DNA of 64,000 bases from Promethearchaeota archaeon (GCA_030606485.1 JAUWGH010000011.1:1-64000), one strand, 5' to 3'; shown: positions 54,507 through 62,590, counted from the stretch's first letter. A program made the numbers and translations. The notes: generated by a model from the sequence alone, not told the origin.

Positions 54507-54677
54507 TTCTAATTCTCACTCTCTTCTTTTTATATAAAATAAAAATGAACTCGGTATTCATTAATCCTTATTCATTTATTAAATTTAAATAAAATTAAAA
54601 AATATTTGAATATCTATGGTTTAAACTTTAAATTTAAATTTTAAACCTCTAAAAAAGATTTTTAGTGAGTGAATTTT

Positions 54678-55973
54678 ATGGAGAAAGTTAAGTATAAAAA
54701 ATTTGTATATCATGTGGAAAATAGGGGGCTAAATTTAAGTGATTTAAAAATTAGTGATATAAGCAAGATTAAAGGACTTGAAAATCTCATGAATCTACAA
54801 ATATTAGATTTGGGTGCAAATCAGATTTCTGAAATTGAAGGGCTTGAAAATCTTAAGAATTTACAAGAACTTTACTTTTATAATAATCAAATTACCGAGA
54901 TTAAGAGGCTTGAAAATCTTGGGAATTTGAAAAAATTAGACCTTCGAAATAATCAAATAACTGAGATAAAAGGAGTTGAGATGCTCAAGAACCTGCAAAT
55001 ATTAATGCTTTCTAATAACAAAGGTTCAACTAATGGGCTGGTTATCAAAAAAAATAAAATTTCTGAGATTAAGGGTTTAGAAAAACTCACTAATTTGCAA
55101 GAATTATATTTATCTCGTAATAATATCTCTGAAATTAAAGGACTTGAAACACTTACGAATTTGCAGAAATTAGACCTTCATTGGAATTATATAAAAGAGA
55201 TTAAGGGCCTCAAAAATCTTACAAAATTGAAAACATTAAATCTACAGGATACCCTAATTACTGAGATTAAAGGGTTAGAGAATCTCACGAATTTGCATAT
55301 ATTAGATTTTAGAGGAAATCAAATCACAGAGATAAAAGGACTCGAAACGCTCATAAATTTGACACGCTTAACTCTTAGTAATAACCAAATCTCTAAGATC
55401 AAGGGATTCGAAAAACTTACAAATTTACAAGAATTATGGCTTGATAGAAATCAAATCTCTGAAATAGAAGGTCTTGAAACTTCCATAAATCTATGGATCT
55501 TAAATCTTGGATATAATCAAATCTCCGAGATCAAAGGACTAGAATCTCTCACGAAACTTACAACATTTTACCTAAAAGAAAATCAAATCCCTCAAGACTT
55601 ATTAAATCAATTGGGTGGTGTAGGTAAAAATGGATTTGCTAAAAGTCCTCAAAATTTGGTAGAATACTGTCGTAAAAAAAGAGAGAAGGAAGAAAAATTG
55701 GAAAAGGAATCACTCGAAAAAATAAAAAAGATAATTAAAGTATCCACCCGAATTAAACTTGATATGCTTATAGATGCTCTTAAAATGGATACACAAACAT
55801 TTAACGAAAAAATTTTCGAATGGGCAGAAAAATTCGGTTTTACAATTGATGGGGATTATTTAATTACTAATATAGATATGGTTTCAGATTTTATAGATGA
55901 ATTAGATAAACAATTTGCCATATGGGAAAAATCAGAAAGAGAAAAAATCAAAAAATTAAATAATTCGATTTGA
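54678..55973 (+). CDS. SDS22-type leucine-rich-repeat protein with C-terminal helical/winged-helix domain
   Basis: ATG 54678 is preferred over GTG 54669. Residues ~15-310 contain about a dozen 22-residue SDS22-like LRRs, LENLTNLQELYLSRNNISEI and variants, with one irregular insertion (NNKGSTNGLVIKKNK). A charged coiled coil (KKREKEEKLEKESLEKIKKI) then links to a C-terminal ~90-residue domain (STRIKLDMLIDALKMDTQTF, EKFGFTIDGDYLITN) whose helix-turn-helix plus strand pattern resembles a PCI/winged-helix domain. The linker string recurs in the decayed WD40 tail. Likely a protein-interaction scaffold. Confidence 0.8.
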   Translation: MEKVKYKKFVYHVENRGLNLSDLKISDISKIKGLENLMNLQILDLGANQISEIEGLENLKNLQELYFYNNQITEIKRLENLGNLKKLDLRNNQITEIKGVEMLKNLQILMLSNNKGSTNGLVIKKNKISEIKGLEKLTNLQELYLSRNNISEIKGLETLTNLQKLDLHWNYIKEIKGLKNLTKLKTLNLQDTLITEIKGLENLTNLHILDFRGNQITEIKGLETLINLTRLTLSNNQISKIKGFEKLTNLQELWLDRNQISEIEGLETSINLWILNLGYNQISEIKGLESLTKLTTFYLKENQIPQDLLNQLGGVGKNGFAKSPQNLVEYCRKKREKEEKLEKESLEKIKKIIKVSTRIKLDMLIDALKMDTQTFNEKIFEWAEKFGFTIDGDYLITNIDMVSDFIDELDKQFAIWEKSEREKIKKLNNSI

Positions 55974-56081
55974 AACTAAGAATAATGACCCTTATTACTA
56001 AATTTAAAATGAGAATATTTAATTAAAGCTTTTTTAATATTATACACTCTATTTAAACACAAAAAATTAAATAAATAAGAT

Positions 56082-56651
56082 ATGGGAACAGATATCCATT
56101 TATTTGTAGAAAAGAAGGAAAATAATAAGTGGATTTATGTTGGAAAACATGACATAGCTAGAAATTATCCACTCTTCGCAATTTTAGCTAATGTAAGGAA
56201 TGGAATAAGAAGCGGAAAGTTTGAGCCAATTTCATATCCAAGAGGCCTTCCTAATAATGTTTCCCCAGAAGTTCGTAAAAGAGCAGATAATTGGATACTT
56301 GAGTTTCATTCACATAGTTGGTTTTTATTAAAAGAATTGAATCATTTTGATTGGGATGGAAAAAAAGTGAAATTTAAGGCATATGTGAATAAAATAGGTT
56401 ATGATAAGTGGAAAAAAACTGGAAAACCATGGGGAGCAGCACAGTTGGCAGGTGGAAAGATAATTTCACATGAAGAGATGGAAAAATATGACCCAATAAA
56501 AAATGGTTATATTGCCCATACTATGGTGGAATGGGTGCAAACTTATCGTGAATGTTGTATTTATTTTGTTGAAGATTTTTTAAAAGAATTGAATAATATG
56601 AGTAGAGAAAATGGCGAGGATATTAGAATTATTTTTTGGTTTGATAATTAA
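56082..56651 (+). CDS. phage-type 'MGTDIH' protein of unknown function
   Basis: 189 residues starting MGTDIHLFVEKKENNKWIYV, then RNYPLFAILANVRNG, SYPRGLPNNVSPEVRKRADN and FHSHSWFLLKELNHFDWDGK. I recognise this arrangement from proteins common in bacteriophages (MGCDIHxxVE...), though no function is known to me. The His/Asp in DIH and conserved HSHS could bind metal. Its occurrence in an archaeon next to the partition-like cassette may reflect mobile-element traffic. Family recall is moderately sure. Confidence 0.6.
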   Translation: MGTDIHLFVEKKENNKWIYVGKHDIARNYPLFAILANVRNGIRSGKFEPISYPRGLPNNVSPEVRKRADNWILEFHSHSWFLLKELNHFDWDGKKVKFKAYVNKIGYDKWKKTGKPWGAAQLAGGKIISHEEMEKYDPIKNGYIAHTMVEWVQTYRECCIYFVEDFLKELNNMSRENGEDIRIIFWFDN

Positions 56652-56722
56652 TTCAACTATAAATGATATTGAATATACTGTTCGAAAAAGATTTTCTTGA
56701 TTATTTAGGACCATAATATTAT

Positions 56723-56812
56723 TTAGTTAAAAATTTTCTGTTCCTTTGTTAGTTTGCTTCCGCAATGCTTACAAAATTTTCGACTCTTTATCAATTCTAC
56801 TGTTTCTTTCAT
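56723..56812 (-). pseudogene. short zinc-ribbon fragment
   Basis: The minus strand encodes MKETVELIKSRKFCKHCGSK and LTKEQKIFN before a stop. It matches the second half of the 64-residue protein at 58906 (ETKVLIKSRKFYKNCGSKLK), ending before the second Cys pair. It lies 15 bases after the gelsolin-like gene on the same strand. With one Cys pair it is probably a truncated copy. Confidence 0.55.
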
Positions 56813-56826
56813 CACTATTGTCGTTT

Positions 56827-57735
56827 TTACCGTTTGATTTTTTTCTCTTTTTCTTTAATTTCAATGTTTTTTTTCTTAATTAAGTCTTTTAAATAATCAA
56901 TCTGACTAGTTTTTCTCATATTTTCTTCCTTTAAATTAGTAATTAATAGTCTTTGTTTTTTCAACTTCTCTTGTAAATCTCTAACAAGATTATGTACAGG
57001 TATTTCCTCCTCTTTAATCTCAATTATATGACCATTTGATTTAGATCCTTTCTTTCTTTCCTGTTCTAATTGTTGCTGAAGCTGAATTTTTTCTTTTCTA
57101 AGTAAACCCATGTTAATCTTTAATTCCCTATATTTTTTTTCTGTTTCTTCTAATTTCAACTGTAATTTTTTAGCATATGCACGTTTTTTTCCGTACTTAT
57201 CAATTAGATCATTTAATTTATTTAATTCTTCTCTATATGAGGATATTGATATTTCACTAATCTCTAAATCCGTTTTGAGGTGTTCAATTTCTCTATTTTT
57301 AAAATCAAATTCCTTTTTTATTTGATTTACCTCAACTCTCAGTTGATCTATGCTTTCCTCAATTTGTTCTTTTAATTCAATTCCTTCTTTTGGTTTTATT
57401 TCTTGTTTTATTTCTATTTTATCAAATTTTTTTGCAAGTTTAATACTTTTACTTCCTTCTATAAACTCAAGAAAATCACGGGGCTCTATCCCTTCGTCTA
57501 CAGGCACAACTGAATACTCCAAACCTACTTGCCCTCTAATATCTTGGCTTTTTTGAGCACCAATAAATTTCTTTCTAACTGATGATTCTGCCCCCTTCCA
57601 TAACCAAATTGTTTTATCAGGGGGATCACTGATGATAATATACACTTCAAAAGTCTTCAGGATATCCTTTATATCTTTATCGATTTGTATTTCTTCTATT
57701 TCTCCAGTTTCTAATACTTTAAATATCCGGATCAT
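56827..57735 (-). CDS. gelsolin-like domain protein with long coiled coil
   Basis: 302 residues. Residues ~1-95 resemble one gelsolin/ADF-H domain: FEVYIIISDPPDKTIWLWKG (strand with the D..IWLWKG core), AESSVRKKFIGAQKSQDIRG (main helix) and YSVVPVDEGIEPRDFLEFI (final strand and helix, as in gelsolin 'xVxEGxExxxF'). From ~120 to the end is coiled coil (LRVEVNQIKKEFDFKNREIE... DYLKDLIKKKNIEIKEKEKK), broken by a linker near 220. Gelsolins bind actin; a single domain plus a rod suggests a tether or cross-linker (inference). It is on the same strand as the Rab-like and roadblock genes. Confidence 0.65.
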   Translation of the reverse strand: MIRIFKVLETGEIEEIQIDKDIKDILKTFEVYIIISDPPDKTIWLWKGAESSVRKKFIGAQKSQDIRGQVGLEYSVVPVDEGIEPRDFLEFIEGSKSIKLAKKFDKIEIKQEIKPKEGIELKEQIEESIDQLRVEVNQIKKEFDFKNREIEHLKTDLEISEISISSYREELNKLNDLIDKYGKKRAYAKKLQLKLEETEKKYRELKINMGLLRKEKIQLQQQLEQERKKGSKSNGHIIEIKEEEIPVHNLVRDLQEKLKKQRLLITNLKEENMRKTSQIDYLKDLIKKKNIEIKEKEKKIKR

Positions 57736-57865
57736 ATTTTATGCCGTTGAGATTATCATAATTTTTTTGAATGTTAATAAGATAAATTTGTTTTTTATCC
57801 ATCAATGTAAAAATGCTAATATAATTTTTAAAATCTTTCCTAATTTTCGTATATCAATAACTTCC

Positions 57866-58387
57866 TTATCTTTTAGATTTCTCATCCAATGCCATTTTTG
57901 CAATCCTAGAGAAAATTTCAGATGCTCCTTCTTTTGAAACAACCGAAGTTTCAATATAGTTCAGTTTAAAATCTTCAATTAATTTCTCAACTTCCTTGTG
58001 AGATACAGTAAAAAAATTGGAATATCTTTTATTTCCCACAAGAAGTATAGGAATACCTACAGCATTCTTCCTAACTAAGTTAATCCAATCAGGCAAATTC
58101 TCGAAAGATCTCCGATCGGCAAAATCGAAAAATAATATCAACCCTTCAGCTCCTTTAACATACTGCGGGAATAAAAATTTGTACTTTTTTTCACTTCTAA
58201 AATTCCACAATTGTAGTTTTACTTTTATATTTGCGATCTCAACATTTTTACTGAAAAAATTAACTCCAATAGTAAGGCTCAGATCCTCCTCAAATAATTT
58301 AGGCTTATTAATATGACGTGATAAAAGCGCTTTCTTAATCCAGCCCTCGCCTAACATTAATATCTTAAATGTTTCATCAGTCTTCAT
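57866..58387 (-). CDS. Rab/Ras-like protein with degenerate GTP-binding motifs (pseudo-GTPase)
   Basis: 173 residues, alignable to Rab-type GTPases throughout: TIGVNFFSKNVEIANIKVKL (switch I to strand 2), GLILFFDFADRRSFENLPDW and IPILLVGNKRYSN. But the P-loop is GEGWIKKALL instead of GxxxxGK(S/T), so the last Gly and the Mg-binding Ser/Thr are gone. The DTAGQE motif reads NFRSEK, and NKxD reads NKRY. These changes argue against normal GTP binding. There is no C-terminal Cys for lipid attachment. It sits between the roadblock and gelsolin-like genes. Confidence 0.82.
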   Translation of the reverse strand: MKTDETFKILMLGEGWIKKALLSRHINKPKLFEEDLSLTIGVNFFSKNVEIANIKVKLQLWNFRSEKKYKFLFPQYVKGAEGLILFFDFADRRSFENLPDWINLVRKNAVGIPILLVGNKRYSNFFTVSHKEVEKLIEDFKLNYIETSVVSKEGASEIFSRIAKMALDEKSKR

Positions 58388-58457
58388 TTAAGATTTTTCC
58401 TCCACTCTAGTTAATTTAAATATCAAGTCTGAAATTAATCTCTTTTTTCTTCAATAT

Positions 58458-58802
58458 TCAGGTATCAATTAAGAAATCTCCTAATCCAGCTCCTAAACGA
58501 GGATATCTGGTTGTTGATAGAACTAATATTCGATTTTTGCCCGCGGCTATTATGAGGATTAAACCATTATCTCCCTCAATCATAATTCTCTTTAGATTTC
58601 CACGAGCAACCTCTAAAACCCCACGTTCTCCTAATGAAAATATCGCAGCGGTCATAGCGGCAATTATTGTATCATCGATCACCTCGGGAAAAACACTTAC
58701 AATAAGGGACCCCTCTATTGAAACAATTGCTCCAGCCTCAACGTCAGGATTGGACTTAACCAATCTTTTTAGATCTCGCTTAAGTGATTTTAAATCAACC
58801 AT
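58458..58802 (-). CDS. roadblock/LC7-domain protein (copy 2)
   Basis: 114 residues, nearly identical to copy 1 at 48419 over the core: VDLKSLKRDLKRLVKSNPDV, IVSIEGSLIVSVFPEVIDD, LARGNLKRIMIEGDNGLILI-type strands. It lacks the long tail of copy 1, ending GAGLGDFLIDT. Roadblock proteins form dimers that serve as GAPs or platforms for Ras-like GTPases. Its downstream gene encodes a Rab-like protein, 70 bases away, consistent with a functional pair. Confidence 0.85.
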   Translation of the reverse strand: MVDLKSLKRDLKRLVKSNPDVEAGAIVSIEGSLIVSVFPEVIDDTIIAAMTAAIFSLGERGVLEVARGNLKRIMIEGDNGLILIIAAGKNRILVLSTTRYPRLGAGLGDFLIDT

Positions 58803-58925
58803 TAATTTTTCATTGGATCATTATTTCTCAAATTTACTAAAAATAAATTTAGAAGATAAGTTATTTAATAATTGTGATAAGAATTAACTAAAATTTATTA
58901 ACCTTTTATTCAACCTTATTCCCGC
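58478..58925 (-). repeat. segmental duplication A, copy at 58.5 kb (likely source)
   Basis: Partner of 48500-48955. This locus has the complete downstream and upstream genes (Rab-like and zinc-ribbon), whereas the other copy holds only the end of the zinc-ribbon gene, so this is the likely source. The homology ends sharply inside the roadblock gene's 3' part at ~58480, which is where the two proteins' tails diverge. Confidence 0.7.
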
Positions 58926-59100
58926 AAATTTTACACACTTTTTGTCTATTTTTGAGTTTGCTACCGCAATTCTTATAAAATTTCCTGCTTTTTATTAACA
59001 CTTTTGTCTCATTATCAATTACTTTTATATTTCTATAGCCTTTTATTTTTTCTATTTCAAAGCCATCTAACGTTTTTATCAGTACATATACCTCGATCAC
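58906..59100 (-). CDS. small zinc-ribbon protein with an imperfect Cys set
   Basis: 64 residues. N-terminal ~40 residues are beta-rich (IEVYVLIKTLDGFEIEKIKG). The end, RKFYKNCGSKLKNRQKVCKI then CGNKVE, has only three of the four zinc Cys; the first is Tyr (FYKNCG), whereas the related fragment at 56723 keeps it (FCKHCG). It may bind metal weakly or through another residue. It is the first gene of the roadblock, Rab-like, gelsolin-like series. Confidence 0.6.
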   Translation of the reverse strand: MIEVYVLIKTLDGFEIEKIKGYRNIKVIDNETKVLIKSRKFYKNCGSKLKNRQKVCKICGNKVE

Positions 59101-59410
59101 GTTTTGTTCTATTTCTCTTTTTATTGGAAAAAATAAGATTTTAATGTTCTTTATATCAATGCAAAATAAAGGTTCGACAAAAATCCGACAGAAATTTAAA
59201 ATCTCCTTGATAAAAGAGAGGGGAGACTAAAAGTAAAAAATAAAATTCACTAATTCTACAGCCTTTTGAAATTTTAATTCTAGAAATTGTATCTTCTCTT
59301 CATGAAAGGTATTATTACATCTTCAACTATTGTATCCTTCGCTTTAAGATTAAAGGCTTTGGATGTTTTAAAATATTTTATTTTCAATAAAAACAAAAGG
59401 AGGGGTTAAT
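59101..59410. promoter_or_regulatory. divergent promoter region with strong Shine-Dalgarno for the nuclease
   Basis: Separates the minus-strand signalling cluster from the plus-strand nuclease cassette. Before ATG 59411 there is aaaaggagggg, the strongest ribosome-binding site in the window, and a TATA-like ttttaaaatattttatttt (~59367). No gene or clear repeat otherwise. Confidence 0.5.
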
Positions 59411-59968
59411 ATGATTACGATAGAAAGTTTTCTGGATTTAAAGAATATTAAAATTCTAATAGATGTTTGCAATATATGTTATTGCCAAAAAACTGATGAT
59501 GGGAAACCTATTCTTGCCAACTTAATGTCAGTTTTACATCATTTGATTAAAGAATTAGAAATCCCGAGGCATAATATTATTTGTATTTCGGATCCTGGAG
59601 TTGTTAGGTATATGGATGATTCGAAAAAGTTCCAAAAAATGATAGATTCTGGAGAGGTCATAAAATCGCCGAAAACGGCAGATGAGTTCATTTTAGGGTT
59701 TGCACTTAGTTGCGACTTCTGTCTAATTATATCTAACGATAAATATAGAGACTATATTAAACAATTACCGAGTGAAGAATGGCTTCAAGATAGGAGTGTG
59801 AATTTTATGATAATTAATGGTGTAACGGTTTTAAGTCCTAATATCGAATTTGAGAAATTAAGCGGTAGAGTTGGAAAAACTTTTAGTGAAAAAATTAGTG
59901 AAAATATTGAAGAATTTATTGACATAACTAAATTAGAAAAAATTACGTTAAGTGAAAGAGATGTATAA
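59411..59968 (+). CDS. NYN/PIN-like (Zc3h12a-type) ribonuclease
   Basis: 185 residues. IKILIDVCNICYCQKTDDGK is the first Asp-bearing strand of PIN-like nucleases, HNIICISDPGVVRYMDD the second, and IKSPKTADEFILGFALSCDF with CLIISNDKYRDYI the acidic pair (ADEF..., SNDxxRD) typical of NYN/Zc3h12a nucleases. These cut RNA with Mg2+. The C-terminal ~50 residues are a separate helical tail. A strong ribosome-binding site suggests high translation. It could be a toxin or defence effector, or an RNA-processing enzyme. Confidence 0.7.
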   Translation: MITIESFLDLKNIKILIDVCNICYCQKTDDGKPILANLMSVLHHLIKELEIPRHNIICISDPGVVRYMDDSKKFQKMIDSGEVIKSPKTADEFILGFALSCDFCLIISNDKYRDYIKQLPSEEWLQDRSVNFMIINGVTVLSPNIEFEKLSGRVGKTFSEKISENIEEFIDITKLEKITLSERDV

Positions 59969-60058
59969 AAAACGCAATATATTTGGTGGGATATTAAAAA
60001 AAATAAAAGAAAATTAAGAGTAAAATATATTTATAATAAACCTTAATTGGTAAATTTT

Positions 60059-60838
60059 ATGAGTTGGGAGGAAAGAGAGATTTTATTAGTTGCAAAAACC
60101 TATCCTGTAAGAAGTAGATCTCATGGAAATACCGTATGTACTGCAGGGATTTTAGAAGATACAAATGAATGGGTAAGAATTTATCCAATCAGATGGATAA
60201 AATATGCTAAAAATAATTTAAAGAAATTTGTGCGCTTTAAAGCTCAAATTAAGAAAAATACTTCAGAATATCTACAAAGAAAAGATTCCTATAAAATCAG
60301 AGAACCTACAATCAGAATAACTGATGATAGTTTAACTAAAACTCAAAATAAAGGAGTCTGGCAAGAAAGAAAAAAGATATTATTAAAAACTCTCTCCAAT
60401 TCAATTGAAACTCTTAATGAAAAATTTAAGGAGGATAAAACATCATTAGGAATGATAAAACCAATAGCAAATTCAATAGAATTTTTGATTCTTAAACCAG
60501 TTGATGAAATTGAAATTGATGTTGAAAAATCAACTCAATATACCATTTTTGGAGAGAAATTAATAAAAGTTGATAAAATAGAAAATGTATTTAAATATAA
60601 ATTTAAATGTATTAATGTTAAATGTTCCACTCATAAAATGATATGTGAAGATTGGGAATTACTACAAGCTTTTAGAAAATTTAGAAAGATATACGATTCT
60701 GAAGAACTCGAAAAACAATTAAGAAATCAATTTTATGAAAAAATGATTAAATATAGAGATTTATATTTTATTGTAGGTACTCATTGGCAATTTCCTAAAT
60801 TTTTAATAATTGGACTTTTTTATCCCCCAAAAAGATAA
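60059..60838 (+). CDS. DUF488-associated protein family, unknown function
   Basis: ATG 60059 (MSWEEREILLVAKTYPVRSR) is preferred over TTG 60047. ~259 residues: TVCTAGILEDTNEWVRIYPI, a middle charged region (WQERKKILLKTL, DKTSLGMIKP), CINVKCSTHKMICEDWELLQ and the closing IVGTHWQFPKFLIIGLFYPP. I recall this family from bacteria and archaea, where it often lies next to DUF488 genes; a nucleic-acid-binding OB-like fold has been suggested. The next gene encodes a DUF488 fusion, 13 bases away, in keeping with that. The Cys/His cluster may bind zinc. Confidence 0.6.
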   Translation: MSWEEREILLVAKTYPVRSRSHGNTVCTAGILEDTNEWVRIYPIRWIKYAKNNLKKFVRFKAQIKKNTSEYLQRKDSYKIREPTIRITDDSLTKTQNKGVWQERKKILLKTLSNSIETLNEKFKEDKTSLGMIKPIANSIEFLILKPVDEIEIDVEKSTQYTIFGEKLIKVDKIENVFKYKFKCINVKCSTHKMICEDWELLQAFRKFRKIYDSEELEKQLRNQFYEKMIKYRDLYFIVGTHWQFPKFLIIGLFYPPKR

Positions 60839-60851
60839 GAGATTAAATAAA

Positions 60852-61916
60852 ATGAAAATAAAAATTGAAAAAATAATAGTTGGAAAATATAATGTAAGAG
60901 AAAAATTTGAACAAGAATATTTAGAAGAAATAAAAGAAAGCCTAAAAATTGATGGGCAATGGAATCCTATAATTATAAGACCTATAGGAAATGGGAAATA
61001 TGAATTGATTTCAGGACATTATCGTTTACAAGCGGCCATAGAATTAGGTTGGAAAGAAATCGAGGCTACTGTAAAAGATATATCAGAAATTAATGCAGAT
61101 GTATTGTCTTTAAAAACAAATTTATTAAGATTGAATATGTCTCCAAGAGAACAAGGTAAAGTTATACATAATTTAATAACAAAATATGGGATTAGTCAAA
61201 ATGAATTAGCGGAAAAAATAGGAATGAGTCAGAGCAAAATTAGTCAATTATTAACAATTGTATTGAAATTACATAAATCTGTCGTTGATGCTTTAAATTT
61301 AAAAACCATAAATTATGGAATTGCATCTGTTATTGGAAGTCTTAGTTTAGAACAGCAACCTATTTTTTTAGAAATCATTTTGAATAGTAAAATCTCATCT
61401 CCAGCATTAGCAACAAAAATAAAGAATAAATTTTTAAATAACACCTTATATACGATTGGATATCAAGGACGAAATTCAGCTAATTTTATTGAAATTTTAG
61501 AAAAAAATGATATTAAACTTGTCGTTGATATTAGAAGTTCTGCAAAATCAGAAAAAAAACCAGAATTTAATGAAGAAATCCTGAGTCGAGAATTGGAGCG
61601 AAATGATATGAAATATAAACACTATCCAGAATTAGGTGTTCCATATATACTTCAAGAACCATATAAAGATGGAAAATTTTCATATGAGTGTTTAAAACAA
61701 TGGTACAATTGGCATATCAAAGAAAATGTTGAATTGGAAGAAATAATAAAATTTTTAAAAGATTCGGGACGGTCGGTAATATTATGTATGGAAAGATATG
61801 CAAAACCAACGAAAGAGCAAAAATATGCTTGCCACAGAAATATTCTTGCAGATTTAATTTTAAAATTTAAGGTTTCAGATCCCTTGCTTGAATTTAATAA
61901 AAGGATAGATTTATAA
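60852..61916 (+). CDS. ParB-like protein fused to DUF488
   Basis: ATG 60852 is preferred over TTG 60810. 354 residues in three parts. Residues ~1-100 are a ParB/Srx N-domain: KIIVGKYNVREKFEQEYLEE, GQWNPIIIRPIGNGKYELIS, GHYRLQAAIELGWKEIEATV. Residues ~105-190 are the ParB helix-turn-helix (NELAEKIGMSQSKISQLLTI). Residues ~200-345 are DUF488 (TIGYQGRNSANFIEILEKND, KLVVDIRSSAKSEKKPEF, LCMERY...YACHRN). ParB binds CTP and DNA in partition systems; DUF488 is uncharacterised, with a conserved Cys/Glu/CHR set. I do not know of a described fusion of these domains. Confidence 0.8.
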   Translation: MKIKIEKIIVGKYNVREKFEQEYLEEIKESLKIDGQWNPIIIRPIGNGKYELISGHYRLQAAIELGWKEIEATVKDISEINADVLSLKTNLLRLNMSPREQGKVIHNLITKYGISQNELAEKIGMSQSKISQLLTIVLKLHKSVVDALNLKTINYGIASVIGSLSLEQQPIFLEIILNSKISSPALATKIKNKFLNNTLYTIGYQGRNSANFIEILEKNDIKLVVDIRSSAKSEKKPEFNEEILSRELERNDMKYKHYPELGVPYILQEPYKDGKFSYECLKQWYNWHIKENVELEEIIKFLKDSGRSVILCMERYAKPTKEQKYACHRNILADLILKFKVSDPLLEFNKRIDL

Positions 61917-62120
61917 AATTATTTTTAATTTTAATTTATTTTAAAATAAAGATTTTCAGCTTTTTATGAAGATGATACTCATTTCTTTTATTTTCTTTAA
62001 TCAAAATTGCATTAAGATTCAAACATTTGTGATCAAATAACTCAAAATCCCTCGTGATAAAGAAATTTTGATATTTTTACTATTTTATCGATTCTATATA
62101 TATGACTTTTTATTAGTATT

Positions 62121-62585
62121 TTAAAAAAAAGAATTATTGGAGCAATTAAAGCATTCTGAGTTTTTTATATCGTTTGCTAATCTACAATTTTCACATATTT
62201 TAATTTTTGTGCAGATATTCTTTTCTATAATTAATATTTTAATCTCAAATTGAATAGTTTTTAAAGCATTATTTAAATCACTTATACATTCTTTACCAAT
62301 CAATATACCTCTAATTCTTTTATTATCCCCAAATTCTTGTCCAATATCTTCCAAATAGCCATTTAATTGTAATAAATGATTAATTTCAAGGGGTTCAATT
62401 TTTAATTCGATTACAACAATTTCATTTTTTAAAAAAACTATTAAATCGGCAAATCCTGATGGTAGGCGATATTGTGGTATTGATTTTTGATTAAGAAATT
62501 GTTTTTCAATCAAATATGGATGAGTTTGGTAAAGAGTTTGAATTTCTTTTTCAGTAACAGAATTTTCTTCATCTAAAAAAAACAC
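62121..62585 (-). CDS. PD-(D/E)XK-type nuclease (NucS/DUF91-like) with C-terminal zinc ribbon
   Basis: GTG start; 154 residues. The core SGFADLIVFLKNEIVVIELK gives Asp, then E-x-K (IELK), followed by LEINHLLQLNGYLEDIGQEF with the conserved Gln, the PD-(D/E)XK pattern as in NucS/endonuclease-like proteins. Helix before it (EIQTLYQTHPYLIEKQFLNQ) matches the NucS/DUF91 start. The end, CENCRLANDIKNSECFNCSNNSF, is a zinc ribbon. It is 5 bases downstream of the basic protein's stop, so the two are coupled. Confidence 0.72.
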   Translation of the reverse strand: MFFLDEENSVTEKEIQTLYQTHPYLIEKQFLNQKSIPQYRLPSGFADLIVFLKNEIVVIELKIEPLEINHLLQLNGYLEDIGQEFGDNKRIRGILIGKECISDLNNALKTIQFEIKILIIEKNICTKIKICENCRLANDIKNSECFNCSNNSFF

Positions 62586-62590
62586 GTTAT

